Shown here in pieces: positions 32,101-42,286 of a stretch of DNA of 64,000 bases. The translations under genes and the position numbers were made by a program. Source of the stretch: Muraenolepis orangiensis (Eukaryota > Chordata > Actinopteri > Gadiformes > Muraenolepididae). The notes under the pieces were generated by a model. The model was not told the origin of the DNA, did not search any database, and saw only the letters and a list, made by a program, of their open reading frames with translations. The first letter of the stretch is position 1, and every line of letters starts with the position of its first letter. The stretch spans positions 9,350,255 to 9,414,254 of the forward strand of contig CM051016.1 of the NCBI GenBank assembly GCA_027704905.1, written 5' to 3'.

Positions 32101-35100
32101 GCTGGCTCCCCTGGCAAGCCAGTGTAGCACCTTCAATTTTATGCTCTTGGTTCAGATAATCATCTCTGTTTATCTTCATAGCCGCTCCTTGTGGTCCCAA
32201 AATTATGCAGCCGGAACTGAGTTGAGTTTGTTCAGGTTGGTGTTTTAGCCAATCGTCTGGGTCAGATTTGGTGGCATCCTTCGAGTACTGAAGCGTACAG
32301 TGTGATGGATATTGAGGTGGTTTAGCACCGGGGATGTTTGCAGAAATGAACTTCTCCCACAGCTTTGCTGGTTCCAAGAGGTCTTGGCTAAGGTCCCCTA
32401 GCCAATATACCATAGCAGCGTCTTCTTCTACCATCATGGATAACTGATGATATTCAGAAGGTACTTCTACCTGACAGCCGTCAGGTGTGCATTTCACTGT
32501 ACTTTTCAATTTACATAGTGTATCTCTTCCAAGAAGTCCAATAGGGGTGTTTTTTGACACAAGAATAGGTAAAATAGCTCTTTGATTCTTGTATCGGAGT
32601 TCCACCGGTTTTGTGGTGGGTATCAGCTGTTTTATTCCCTCAAATCCGACTGTCCTTATATGTTCTCCAAACATAGGGAGGTGTGTGACGTGCGACGATT
32701 GTTAACCTTCACACAGATGGTAGGTTCCTTTTCCGGCCTATGCACCACCAGCTGACACCCCCCTTTCGGATTCTCCGGGCACCCCTATAACCCTTCCGGG
32801 CCCCTATATGGGTTCACCGGTCCCTGGGGTGGCTTTCGCTGCCACTGCGATTCTTGGGGCTGCTGTTGCTGCCATTGCGGTTCTTGGGGCTGCTGTTGCT
32901 GCCACTGCGTCTTTGGGGTGGCATCTGATGCCACTGCGGTTCTTGGGTTGGCCGCTTTCTGTACCCTCTTTTATTTCTTTCTCCATCTATCCTGTCTTTG
33001 TAGGGGCAATTGCGAAACCGGTGCCCAACCTGTCCACATAGAAAACATTTCATATTTGGATGTAGCTTTGGATTGTACCCTTGTTGTCCAATGTTTCCTA
33101 TTCCTCCTTGCCCCCCATCTTGTGGTTGTCCAGAGTTGGGCTGTAGGTGAGGGGGCAGAGGAGCAGCCTGTCTTGGGGGTGGCTGTATTTTTTGCGGTTG
33201 AGGTGGATTCTGCAGAACTGCAGCCTCTTTCATTAATTGAATTTGGTTTACTTCCCTGATTGTCTCCTGATCTTGTTCCTTCAGAGTATGTTGCTTTTTG
33301 CGATACAGTTCCACCTGATGTGCTATGTGGTCCATGTAGACATTCTTGGTCATGTTTCTCAGTCCCACTACTTCTGCCAGTTTGCTTCTGACTGACAAGG
33401 GCAGTCCCTGCTGGATCTTTTCTCTCATAATAGATTGTTCCAGGAAACTTATGTCTGCATCTTTCCCTGTGATATCTCTCCACCGTTGATGTGCGCGGTT
33501 CACATAGGCTCTAGGGTTCTCAGCTTCTCTCATTGGCTCAATGTCAATATTGTCTGGATGAACATTGGTAGGATATGCGTCTCTCAAAGCTTTCCACACG
33601 CGTCCTCTGTTTGCTGCAAAGAGCTCTGGGTCGTATACTGCTGTGTCGACAAATCTTTGGAGCCCAGCTGACACCAGGATTTCTTCCATTGTAGACACAC
33701 CCATCAGAGTTGCCAAAAGTTTTTTGATGTCTCCCATGCCAAGCTGTGTCCCTATAAGGGCCTCATCCATTTTTGAAGTCCATGGGTGACCTCCTTCCTG
33801 GATTACGGGCAATTTTTCCATTATTTGAGACATGTCCGTATTTGCCCATGGTTTGTATTCCAAATTCTGCCCTCTAACCAACACTGGGCAGTTCTTCGGT
33901 ATTCTGCGCTTTGATTTCTTGCGTTCCTTTCGCTTTTCTTCTTGGATGTGAAAGAGTTTTTCCTTAATTCCTTCCTCCTGTCGGCAAAGGTCCTTCATCC
34001 TTCTCTCAAAGGAGCGCAGCTGTCTTTTATCACAGGCTGCTTGGGCCACACTTATTTCAGCTCCTAATTTTCCCTTTGATACACCGATAGATCTCAATTC
34101 ATTGGTAATTCTGGTAACTTCTTCATCCATCTCGTCTATCATTTCTCTCCTGGGTGAGACTGTAGAGGAACCTCCAGCTTCTGATTCGTCGATATCCTCT
34201 TCCTCGTCTTCTCCACTGCTACTTGAACTGCTTTCGGTCTCATCTTTGCAGCTGACTTTTCTCCCTTCTCTTTCAGCTTTCGTCAGCAACTTTCTGATTC
34301 GTAGGTCATACCCTCCGGCGCCCTGGTGTTCGTCACTAGAGCTCTGTCCATGGCCTGTTGACCTTTCCTTCTCTCCATGTTTTATCCTCGTCTTCTTTGA
34401 TGTCTGTGCAAGGTTGACGGTCCTCTGCTTTGGGGATGTTGACCTCTGTTTCTTACTTGTATGATCTGGTTGAAACACTATTCTTGTCGTGGCTTTCCCA
34501 GTCTCCAGTGTATTACGGTCATCGTCCTCCATACTGTATCGTCCATCAGAGATTAGGATTGGCATTTGTGGATACAGACCAGTGAGCGTGTCTTTTCCCT
34601 CGTATGGTGGTGGAGTTACCACTGGAGACATGTGTGAAAATGGGGTGTTCATTTTGTCCGTAAGTTTCTCCGCTTCATAGTTCCTATCCAGGGCTTTCTC
34701 TCTTCTGTTTTGTGCACCTTTTTGCATCTTCTGTCCTTCCCTCTTGAATAGTTCTAAAACCGCTGTTTCTAATTGTCGTTTGTTCGTTCGGTTATAACCC
34801 CTTCTCCATGTCTTCTGTTCGGACTTATATGTGTTTATAAGCACCTCCATTTGAATTATAACCTCTGGATCAAATGTGCCTTCTTCTGGCCAGGGCTGAT
34901 CGATGTGAGCCCATCTCTTACTCCATTTTTTGGACACTTTGCCAATTTCTTTTATCAATGGGTTGTTCTTCTCTATCATGGCCACTGGAGTAGACGGCTT
35001 GTCTGAAGCCATTGTCATGGTTGTTATTACCAGTGGTTACAAATATGTATGAAACTAACCCTTAAACCAATTTATAAAACAATGTGTTCCTTAAATAACA

Positions 35101-38100
35101 CACTTGTCTGTAATCTTATAAATGCACAAAATACATAAACCAATCAATTAAATGAGTCGGCTATACAATACACCAAACAAAACTAATCAAATGAATCAAA
35201 TCAATGAATGAATGAATCAAATAAAACAAAATCAATAAACAAATCAAATGAATGAATGAATGGATGAATCAAATAAAACAAAAACAATCAACGAATCAAA
35301 TTAATCAATGAATGAATGAATGAAATAAAACAACATCAATCAATAAATCAAATGAATCAATGAATGAATGAATCAAATAAAACAACATCAATCAACAAAT
35401 CAAATGAATGAATGAATGAATGAAATAAAACAAACTCAATCAACGAATCAAATGAATGAATGAATGAATCAAATAAAACAAACTCAATCAACGAATCAAA
35501 TGAATGAATGAATGAATGAATCAAATAAAACAAACTCAATCAACGAATCAAATGAATGAATGAATGAATGAATCAAATAAAACAAAATCAATCAACAAAT
35601 CAAATGAATGAATGAATGAATGAATCAAATAAAACAAATCAATCAACAAATCAAATGAATCAACGAATGAATGAATCAAATAAAACAACATCAATCAACA
35701 AATCAAATGAATGAATGAATGAATGATCAAATAAAACAACTTCAATCAACAAATCAAATGAATGAATGAATGATCAAATAAAACAAAATCAATCACGAAT
35801 CAAATGAATGAATGAATGAATCAAATAAAACAAACTCAATCAACAAATCAAATGAATCAATGAATGAATGAATCAAATAAAACAACTTCAATCAATCAAA
35901 TCAAATGAATGAATGAATGAATGATCAAATAAAACAACATCAATCAACAACTCAAATTAATCAATGAATGAATATCAAATAAAACAACTTCCAATAATCA
36001 ACAACTCAAATTAATCAATGAATGAATTATCAAATAAAACAAAATCAATCAACGAATCAAATTAATCAATGAATGAATGAATCAAATAAAACAACTTCCA
36101 ATAATCAACAACTCAAATTAATCAATGAATGAATTATCAAATAAAACAAAATCAATCAACGAATCAAATTAATCAATGAATGAATGAATCAAATAAAACA
36201 ACTTCCAATAATCAACAACTCAAATTAATCAATGAATGAATTATCAAATAAAACAAAATCAATCAACAACTCAAATTAATCAATGAATGAATTATCAAAT
36301 AAAACAAAATCAATCAACGAATCAAATTAATCAATGAATGAATGAATCAAATAAAACAACTTCCAATAATCAACAACTCAAATTAATCAATGAATGAATT
36401 ATCAAATAAAACAAAATCAATCAACGAATCAAATTAATCAATGAATGAATGAATCAAATAAAACAACTTCCAATAATCAACAACTCAAATTAATCAATGA
36501 ATGAATTATCAAATAAAACAAAATCAATCAACGAATCAAATTAATCAATGAATGAATGAATCAAATAAAACAACTTCCAATAATCAACAACTCAAATTAA
36601 TCAATGAATGAATTATCAAATAAAACAAAATCAATCAACGAATCAAATTAATCAATTAGGGATTGCAACCCCTTTATTGCTGTATACCAGCTCAACTGTT
36701 TCTTATATGTTTCAGTATATCAATAGGTATGTGTGTATCAGGCTCAGCTCAAACCTGTGTGTGTGCGTGTGTGCGCGTGCGAGAGAGAGGGAGGGGGTGA
36801 GAGAGGGGAGAGAGAGGGGGAGGGGGAGAGAGGGAGGGGCGAGAGAGGGGGAGGGGGAGAGAGGGGGTTTAACTGAGTATGGTTCTGACCTCAGATCCCT
36901 ACTGGCTGTCCAAGGAATTGGTTCCTTGGCCTTGTTTTCTTGAATCTCACTCAGATCCCTACTGGCTGTCCAAGGAATTGGTTGTTTGGCCTTGTTTTCT
37001 TGAATCTCACTAAAATAAAATATAAACAGTTATTTTCTTATTGAATTCTGTATGAATGACCCAGCCGAAATTAATTAGCCATATCAATCCTACAGTCATA
37101 CAAGAACATGAAATGTTTATAGGGAAACGATTATAGGTGGCCCAGAAAACTGAGCCACACTTGAAAAAAGAAAAAGGATTAATAGCCTACATTCAGCCTA
37201 AAGCGCGCTGAAAACTAGATTTAAAACGCTCTAAAAGCGCTTTAAAACTGAAAGATAAACCAAGAAGGTGAGCTCTACCTCTGGTTTAGTGGAGTAGGTT
37301 ATTTACTCGCATCACGTGGAAACAACCCATATGTTCCATACAAAGAACAGAACAAAGGAGAGACCATGCTTCTCTCCTCATTTGCATACTAACAGCCTCG
37401 TCATCGGGTGCCCCCAATGCCTGTAGTACCACAAAGAACCACGTGGTCCATGAAATAACCATGAGGTCCACAAAGGGCTACGTATGCTAACAAGGCCTGC
37501 AATATCACAAAGAACCACTACATGGTCCATGAAATAACCACGAGGTCCACAAAGGCCCACAATTTACCACGTGTGCTACCAAGGCCTACAGTATCACAGA
37601 GAACCACCCCATGGTCCACGAAATAACCACGAGGTCCACAAGGGCCCACAATTTACCACGTGTGCTACCAAGGCCTACAGTATCACAGAGAACCACCACA
37701 TGGTCCACGAAATAACCACGAGGTCCACAAGGGCCCACAATTTACCACGTGTGCTACCAAGGCCTACAGTATCACAGAGAACCACCCCATGGTCCACGAA
37801 ATAACCACGAGGTCCACAAGGGCCCACAATTTACTACGTGTGCTACCAAGGCCTACAGTATCACAGAGAACCACCACATGTGTAACATATACCATGTGTT
37901 CTTTAGTATCCTCCAAAGCCAATTTTACATAACATTTAATCACCAGTTTACACCCCCTTGGTTAAACCGACAAACACATTTACATTTACATTACATAAAA
38001 CACAACTCCTAGTGGACTTTATTGCCACTTCTTCGCCCGTTACTCTGTATAAGAAATACCCCCCATAATCCCTATGGATCCCCGAAAATAACAAGCGTCC

Positions 38101-41100
38101 TTGCGTAAATTCTTTTTCAAAGCTACATAATCACTTTAACTCATCATTAGATTAAAGTGAGCGGCGTTTCTTCCGTGAAAGCCTGGTTTTAGGTACTCGT
38201 AACCTAGTGTCTTATCTTAAGTCCTAGGATAGGTTTGTCTCATTCGAATCCACATCATTGATATGAACTCGGATTACCTGAGCCCAAGTAGTGGCTTCCC
38301 GCTACCTCTTCACTTTAACTTGGTTAATAGCTACTACGCGTTTCCTATGGTCAGTAGGTATATTTGTATTTTAGTAAAGGAAAAATATCAAACTACCTGG
38401 CCCCTAGTGCTTAGTAGGAAAGGGGTTGTTTATAGTGGTGCTTCCACTCGACGAACTATTCGTTTATAGTGGTGCTTCCACTCGACGAACTATTAGTTTA
38501 TAGTGGTGCTTCCACATTAACGTTTTACGTATTACTCCTTCAATAACGTTTTTATAGTGATCTCCCACTTTAAAATTTAGCGGACATGTAAAGTATTCTA
38601 TTCCATCCAATAGACCCAAAGGTCCTTTTCGATTTGGTCAACTGTTAACCATAGCCTTAATCTTAGTCAATAAAAGCAGACGCACTTAAGCGCTCTGAGG
38701 AAGATGTTTAGAGCTTACCTCAAAACCCGGCCTGATCAGTTGCCGGTGCCCACGTGCGCTCGCTTCACCGACAGCAGCTGGTCAACAATTGTTTTAACCA
38801 AATCCTGTTCGTGACGCCAATATGTAGTATAATTTCTACTCGGTGGAATAAGAATCTTTCTCAGAGGTCCGGATACTAAGGTCAAGGTGTTTATTGAACA
38901 AAGCATCAAATTCATCAGTTGCAACGAGATGGAGCCTGCCGTGTCAATTCGCAGAACTGGCGACGCGCTCCTTCACCAAACATTATATAGACAATAGCAT
39001 CATAGAATAACCACTACTCCTAGTGGTCAAAGTAACAAACATCAACTTTAATACTATTGGTCTGAGAGGTACAACCAGCACTCTGGTTGGTCACTGTGTC
39101 TTCCTCGGTGTCTTCATCGTCACGTCCCAAGTTTATGGCTCAAACCCCCAAGGGGGTCGTATTTGGCTTGCACAACATCCTGTAGGATACCGGTGAAAAC
39201 CAGCCTAAAGGCACCATAACAAGGGCCTGAAGGCACAACAACACCTACACATCTGGAACTGCTTAACACATCTCTATGTCCTAGTGGGCCTTGCGGTCCA
39301 CCAGCAGATTATGCTGTAGCCACCTACTGCAATGTATAGAGGATCCAAAGACAGTGTTTTAGATTATAATAAGGGTATAAAAATACACTACACTACCAGA
39401 TGGTTTTAACGGGGTTCAAGATAACTTTATTTATCCCGAGGGAAATTAAGGTGCAACAGTTGAAACAGGGGGAATAAATGCACACAAAAATATACTAATA
39501 CCTAAAAGCTAAAAACTAAATAACAACTAACTAAACAAAACTAGTATAAACAAAATGTAACTAAATTAACTCTAAATGAAATCTAAATGTATTAATAGAT
39601 GAATTGCACAATTTACAGTATTATTAAATACGTAGGTATATACACAACAATACGTATAGTGCAAATTGGCAGTAATAAAATATTAATAAATAACTGATGA
39701 ATACTGAAAAAGTGACATGTGAAAAGTGAAATAGAATTTACAGTGCAAAATTACAGTGAAAGGATTTACAGTGCGTTGGCCTCAGGTCACTGAGTCTCCA
39801 CTGTCCCTCACACGACCCGAGGTAGATGAATTATAGAGACTGATGGCCACAGGAAGAAAGGACTTCCTATGGCGTTCTGTGGTTCTTCCCAGGATGGAGC
39901 CGCCATTTGCAACGCGACCTTGCCATTGTCTCTAAACATTTCACCACAAGATAGGAGACTTAAGTGTATTATAAAAGTGTTTAGTTTAACCCGTAAGAGG
40001 TTTAGTGTGATGATGTGGTGGAGGGTAGACAAAGACTCACTAGCTGGTGTCATGATGCTGAGGGCAGAGCAGTGCTGGTACATTGTGTACTATAAGGGAG
40101 AAGTAATGAGAGAAGAGTGTTTTAGTGTTAAAGTGATAAGCCTTGAGTGCTGGTCATGTAGTGAACCTGCTGTGTCCAGCTGTGATGCCGTAGCCCAGTT
40201 GAGCATTAGGCACACCTGAGCGGCCACAACAACCACATGGCCAGGGTGTTGACCCTTGACCTCTACCGGGAGCTGAAGCAGTGGGTCACGCCCAGCGGCT
40301 TCACCGTAGACCGTGTCATTCAAACAGGGGTGGACAATCCTGGTACTGTAACCTAAACCAATACACTAAAGACCTTGACTAGGGACTAGTAGGGAGGCTA
40401 GGTGTGTGTGTGTGTATGGGTGTATAACTGTGTGTGTGTCCAGGCCACCCCTTCATCATGACTGTGGGCTGCGTGGCTGGGGACGAGGAGACCTACGAGG
40501 TGTTCAAGGAGTTGCTGGACCCCGTGATCCAGGAGCGCCACGGGGGCTACAAGCCCTCCGACAAGCATAAGACTGACCTGAACCCGGCCCACCTCGAGGT
40601 ACTGAAGACCCGGCTGGAGCGGAGCCAAGTTCACCTGATCTAGAATTGTATAGTTATCTGAGCCAAGCCCTTATCTTAAGTCTCCTATCCCCCCAGGGTG
40701 GAGACGACCTGGACCCTAACTACGTCCTGAGCTCCAGGGTCCGCACCGGGAGGAGCGTCCGGGGCTTCTGCCTGCCTCCGCACTGCAGCCGCGGGGAGCG
40801 CCGGGCCGTAGAGACCCTCTCCATCGACGGTAGGAGTTCGCAACCCCTGAGACTAATGGGCCTATGGCAGGTTTTCCCTGAAGTAGCGTGTGTTTAACCA
40901 GAGTCCTCTAAGGCAGACACTAGTGCTACCCAGGTCTCATTGTAATGCTGAGGGCCCCCACTAGTGGCAGCAGCCGGTAAAACATCTGCTCCACATTTCT
41001 CTCCTGCCCTGGAGACTTGTACCACACCACCAGGTTTTAAAACATTCTCTTGTCCTCCGAAAGGTTCTAGCGGGTGTCATCTTCTGTGTTCCAGCTCTAG

Positions 41101-42286
41101 ACACGCTCTCCGGGGACCTGGAGGGGAAGTACTACGCCCTGAAGAACATGACTGATGCGGAGCAGCAGCAGCTGATCGATGACCACTTCCTGTTCGACAA
41201 GCCTGTGTCCCCCCTGCTGCTGGCGTCCGGGATGGCCCGGGACTGGCCCGACGGCCGGGGCATCTGGTGAGTAGAGGTTCTGCTGGAACCCAGGTGGGCC
41301 CCACGGCGCCGCTAACTGGTCTCCTTGTGTTGAAGGCACAACGTGAACAAGACCTTCCTGGTGTGGGTGAACGAGGAGGACCACCTAAGGGTCATCTCCA
41401 TGCAGAAGGGAGGGAACATGAAGGAGGTCTTCAACCGCTTCTGCACCGGCCTCACCAAGGTGAGCCCTCTACTGGACTGGCCCTCTAGTGGTCCCTTTAG
41501 AAGACCACCAGGGACTCACCAGACCTAGTAGTCTATGATTCAGACCAACTGTGTACATGTGTGTGGTGCAGATCGAGAGCCTGTTCAAGGAGAGGAAGTG
41601 CGCCTTCATGTGGAACGAGCACCTGGGCTACGTGCTCACCTGCCCCTCCAACCTGGGCACCGGGCTGAGAGCCGGGGTCCACGTCAAGCTGCCCAACCTC
41701 AGCAAGAACGCCAAGTTTGAAGACATCCTCAAGAGGCTACGGCTCCAGAAGCGCGGAACCGGTACACGCCGCACACTAGGCCTAGAACTTAGGAAGAACC
41801 TTGTTTACTTTACGGGCGGCAGTAGCTCAGGAGGTAGAGCGCACACCTTGCGGTTGTGAGGTGACCGCCTCCTAGCAAAAACTGTGTCCTTGAGCAAGAC
41901 ACCCTAACCCTAAATGCTCCCGACGTGCTGGCTGTCTCCTTGCATGTCTGACTCGGACGTCGGTGGGTGAATGTGAGGCATGACTTGTAAAGCACTTTGG
42001 ATAAAAGCGCTATATAAAAGGCAGCCCATTTATCATTTACTTTAAGATATGCCTAGCATTTAGCGCTACCCTCCCAGAAGGTATCTGACTTGTCTCTGGT
42101 CTCTCAGGGGGCGTGGACACGGCGGCTGTGGACGGGACCTTTGACATCTCCAACGCTGACCGCCTGGGCTTCTCTGAGGTTGAGCTGGTGCAGATGGTGG
42201 TGGATGGAGTCAAACTGTTGGTGGACATGGAGAAGACTCTGGAGAAGGGCAAGTCCATTGACACCATGGTCCCCACCCAGAAGTAA
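27660..42286 (+). CDS. ckb: Creatine kinase, brain type, copy 2 (retrovirus in first coding intron)
   Basis: Coding exons 27660-27852, 40444-40598, 40697-40829, 41095-41266, 41336-41459, 41572-41761, 42108-42286 total 1146 nt (381 aa), with all splice borders intact. The intron after the first coding exon is 12.6 kb because an antisense endogenous retrovirus (27970-39392) sits in it. The front end SSDKEYPDLSQHNNHM is closer to the family consensus than copy 1. Notable changes: Gly331 to Asp in the mobile active-site loop (TAAVDG), and SLFKERKCAF where copy 1 has SRFKERKYAF. Cys283 and Val325 are kept. AATAAA is at 42392-42397. It reads as a complete gene, but splicing across the virus is untested. 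Confidence 0.9.
27970..28539 (-). repeat. 3' LTR of the endogenous retrovirus (minus-strand sense)
   Basis: 570 bp. On the minus strand it runs TGTAGTGTATTTTT...ATTATACTACA. A TATA-like CTATATAATG and a downstream AATAAACACC polyadenylation signal are readable. The polypurine run aaaggggggaata lies just outside (complement of 28540-28552). Confidence 0.93.
29310..29570. repeat. 41 bp tandem array, about six units
   Basis: The unit ggtcctagggggcccacgat / tccctaaatcaggtatttta alternates between cacgat and catgat forms and between aggtatt and aggcatt forms, so the array seems to have grown by two-unit steps. Lies in the viral 3' region. Confidence 0.9.
29640..29909 (-). pseudogene. Possible extra integrase C-terminal (SH3-like) fragment
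   Basis: An 89 aa frame. The pattern EDWVYVRILKPTW ... SYQIQVTSSVILID ... QHNLHMD resembles the spacing of a retroviral integrase C-terminal barrel (D-x-V-x-(I/V)-(K/R) ... G-(P/S)-(Y/F)-x-(V/I) ... H). It lies downstream of env, where no pol sequence belongs. Similarity is weak and judged by eye. Confidence 0.25.
30665..30875 (-). pseudogene. Membrane anchor and tail of the retroviral env-like protein, in a shifted frame
   Basis: One base out of frame with the Ig-domain reading frame that stops at 30876. An open stretch encodes a strongly hydrophobic segment (GVGLIVVILIIS) followed by a ~45 residue tail containing YAVL, a Yxx-hydrophobic sorting-type motif, and a stop at 30667-30665. The Cys and Pro just after the hydrophobic run resemble retroviral transmembrane tails. 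Either a frameshift has separated the anchor, so that the upstream frame now makes a secreted product, or splicing/frameshifting joins them. Confidence 0.5.
30876..31679 (-). CDS. Env-position protein with V-type immunoglobulin domain
   Basis: About 268 aa from the Met at 31679 (the frame is open further upstream to 31928). Order: hydrophobic signal peptide (about 6-17, IWMIAYLLFQV); a ~75 aa polar linker; a basic furin-like site (RRNRRAR, about residues 98-104); an Ig V-type domain with Cys (ILPC), the core Trp 11 residues later (AVWTKQ), and DEGQYEC carrying the second Cys; then a Ser/Thr-rich mucin-like stalk. N-glycosylation sequons NST, NCS, NTT and NLT are present. The beginning overlaps the integrase tail in another frame, as retroviral env genes do. 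No fusion peptide or CX6CC motif of a normal Env is visible. The Ig fold suggests capture of a host gene; function unknown. Confidence 0.7.
   Translation of the reverse strand: MTLRIWMIAYLLFQVMPSASSQKMHSTEGSMHLIYGMFQNNQSQTQEAGRPPPLTPENQRNALIQSSQNAQGQSEPRSNLFDSKTMTLEMSTRHKSLRRNRRARQGNEVTGMKGSSVILPCNIGLYKADAVWTKQNSELHSNSTHENRMKQFGNCSLLIKDVKQEDEGQYECRDPNFPLLNYKNTTLTVQENSENLTQPLATSMETETLMTLSPHTTLKPAPSNSSTIFVSTTINTLRPDYLNTEASTASIALTIVTRIPQDPEGLQ
31396..32136 (-). pseudogene. Retroviral integrase remnant (N-terminal finger joined to C-terminal barrel)
   Basis: The frame begins with zinc-finger-like sequence (VLHWLARG...GRCMVC) and jumps directly to the C-terminal barrel (PGDKVFVKIYRRKW, EGPFEVIRTT, TWYHLHHC). 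The ~150 residue catalytic core with its three acidic residues is absent. An acidic/proline-rich tail of ~130 residues follows and overlaps the env-like frame. Not able to catalyse integration as it stands. Confidence 0.75.
32093..32674 (-). pseudogene. Retroviral protease C-terminal remnant
   Basis: Contains the end of a retropepsin (PVELRYKNQ, then IGLLGRDTLCKL, the conserved G-R-D helix) and the spacer that normally precedes reverse transcriptase. The N-terminal strand (EPTICVKVNN) lies upstream in another frame, and the D-T/S-G active-site loop between them is missing. Where reverse transcriptase should start, the sequence passes straight into the integrase finger. Confidence 0.7.
32814..35018 (-). 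CDS. Retroviral Gag polyprotein, full length
   Basis: 734 aa, uninterrupted. The N-terminal part is matrix-like, followed by a PPPY late-domain motif (residues about 136-139) used by retroviruses to recruit ubiquitin ligases for budding. Then come an acidic Ser-rich stretch (SSSSSSGEDEEED), a charged coiled-coil-like region, a capsid-like region (PRAYVNRAHQRWRDITG ... REKIQQGLPLSVRSKL) and a single CCHC knuckle (CFLCGQVGHRFRNC). The C-terminus is a degenerate Ser/Asn/Arg-rich repeat. An intact frame in an otherwise gutted virus implies selection or very recent descent. There is no stop-readthrough partner, because pol is deleted. Confidence 0.9.
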   Translation of the reverse strand: MTMASDKPSTPVAMIEKNNPLIKEIGKVSKKWSKRWAHIDQPWPEEGTFDPEVIIQMEVLINTYKSEQKTWRRGYNRTNKRQLETAVLELFKREGQKMQKGAQNRREKALDRNYEAEKLTDKMNTPFSHMSPVVTPPPYEGKDTLTGLYPQMPILISDGRYSMEDDDRNTLETGKATTRIVFQPDHTSKKQRSTSPKQRTVNLAQTSKKTRIKHGEKERSTGHGQSSSDEHQGAGGYDLRIRKLLTKAEREGRKVSCKDETESSSSSSGEDEEEDIDESEAGGSSTVSPRREMIDEMDEEVTRITNELRSIGVSKGKLGAEISVAQAACDKRQLRSFERRMKDLCRQEEGIKEKLFHIQEEKRKERKKSKRRIPKNCPVLVRGQNLEYKPWANTDMSQIMEKLPVIQEGGHPWTSKMDEALIGTQLGMGDIKKLLATLMGVSTMEEILVSAGLQRFVDTAVYDPELFAANRGRVWKALRDAYPTNVHPDNIDIEPMREAENPRAYVNRAHQRWRDITGKDADISFLEQSIMREKIQQGLPLSVRSKLAEVVGLRNMTKNVYMDHIAHQVELYRKKQHTLKEQDQETIREVNQIQLMKEAAVLQNPPQPQKIQPPPRQAAPLPPHLQPNSGQPQDGGQGGIGNIGQQGYNPKLHPNMKCFLCGQVGHRFRNCPYKDRIDGERNKRGYRKRPTQEPQWHQMPPQRRSGSNSSPKNRNGSNSSPKNRSGSESHPRDR
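35150..36655. repeat. ~50 bp tandem array, about 28 units, in the retroviral leader
   Basis: 1.5 kb of variants of aatcaaatgaatgaatgaat / caaataaaacaaaatcaatcaac. At least two sub-families occur in blocks: a tgaatgaatgaa form on the left, and on the right a ~107 bp higher-order pair containing cttccaataatcaacaactc. It lies between the primer site and gag, where packaging and translation signals sit. Confidence 0.92.
36771..37010. repeat. GA-rich tract and 64 bp duplication in the retroviral leader
   Basis: gagagaggg-type repeats at 36780-36865, then a direct duplication of cagatccctactggctgtcc...cttgttttcttgaatctcact at about 36890-37010. Confidence 0.8.
37430..37880. repeat. 89 bp tandem array, about five units, in the retroviral leader
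   Basis: The unit runs from accacgtgtgctaccaaggc through cctacagtatcacagagaac to ggtccacgaaataaccacga. The first two units are more diverged. The 89 bp period is not a multiple of three, so overlapping frames through it are artefacts. Confidence 0.92.
38430..38512. repeat. 39 bp direct repeats in the retroviral leader
   Basis: gtttatagtggtgcttccac followed by tcgacgaactatt, two full copies and a partial third. Confidence 0.8.
38805..38822 (-). other. Retroviral primer-binding site
   Basis: Directly inside the 5' LTR the minus strand reads tattggcgtcacgaacagg. The tggcgtcacgaacagg core has the TGG start expected of a tRNA primer complement. I could not assign the tRNA. Confidence 0.55.
38823..39392 (-). 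repeat. 5' LTR of the endogenous retrovirus (minus-strand sense)
   Basis: 570 bp, apparently identical to 27970-28539. It contains the TATA-like box and AATAAA noted for the other LTR, and is followed by the ctac duplication at 39393-39396. Confidence 0.93.
39415..39885 (+). mobile_element. Dispersed repeat in ckb intron 1 (copy 2)
   Basis: Starts caagataactttatttatcc and ends tagatgaattatagagactg...ttcctatggcgttctgtggttc, a LINE/SINE-3'-end-like fish repeat. Also in copy 3 (about 54160-54650) and, cut short, at 61668-61874. Copy 1 lacks it, with ggttc as microhomology at both edges, which suggests a deletion there. Confidence 0.45.
40216..40342 (+). pseudogene. Relic alternative first coding exon of ckb copy 2
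   Basis: Same SGHNNHMARVLTLDLY... sequence and donor (gtactg) as in copy 1. About 20 bases at its front are deleted (cacacctgagcgg replaces the longer copy 1 sequence), so no start region remains. Confidence 0.65.
41812..42040 (+). mobile_element. tRNA-derived SINE in ckb intron 7 (copy 2)
   Basis: Same insertion as 13479-13708. The hairpin cctcacaaccgcaaggttgtgagg near its front has been shortened here to cacaccttgcggttgtgagg. Confidence 0.7.

Larger units (their letters stand above)
27970..39392 (-). mobile_element. Endogenous retrovirus, internally deleted, with Ig-domain gene in the env position
   Basis: 11.4 kb between two 570 bp LTRs that look identical base for base. The 4 bp target duplication is ctac (27966-27969, 39393-39396), and the empty site is seen in copy 1 (gggctaccagatgg). 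It reads right to left: LTR, primer site, a ~3.8 kb leader full of tandem repeats, gag, a protease remnant, integrase remnants, an env-like frame with an Ig domain, a ~2.1 kb 3' region, a polypurine tract and LTR. Reverse transcriptase, RNase H and the integrase D-D-E core are missing. A single zinc knuckle in Gag, a PPPY motif, a 4 bp duplication and a GPF-type integrase tail suggest a gamma/epsilon-like lineage; genus uncertain. Confidence 0.9.

Noticed and set aside
37430..37880. Regular 89 bp repeats resembling a CRISPR array
   Set aside because: Whole units are tandemly repeated with no unique spacers, in a vertebrate retroviral leader; an ordinary tandem array.
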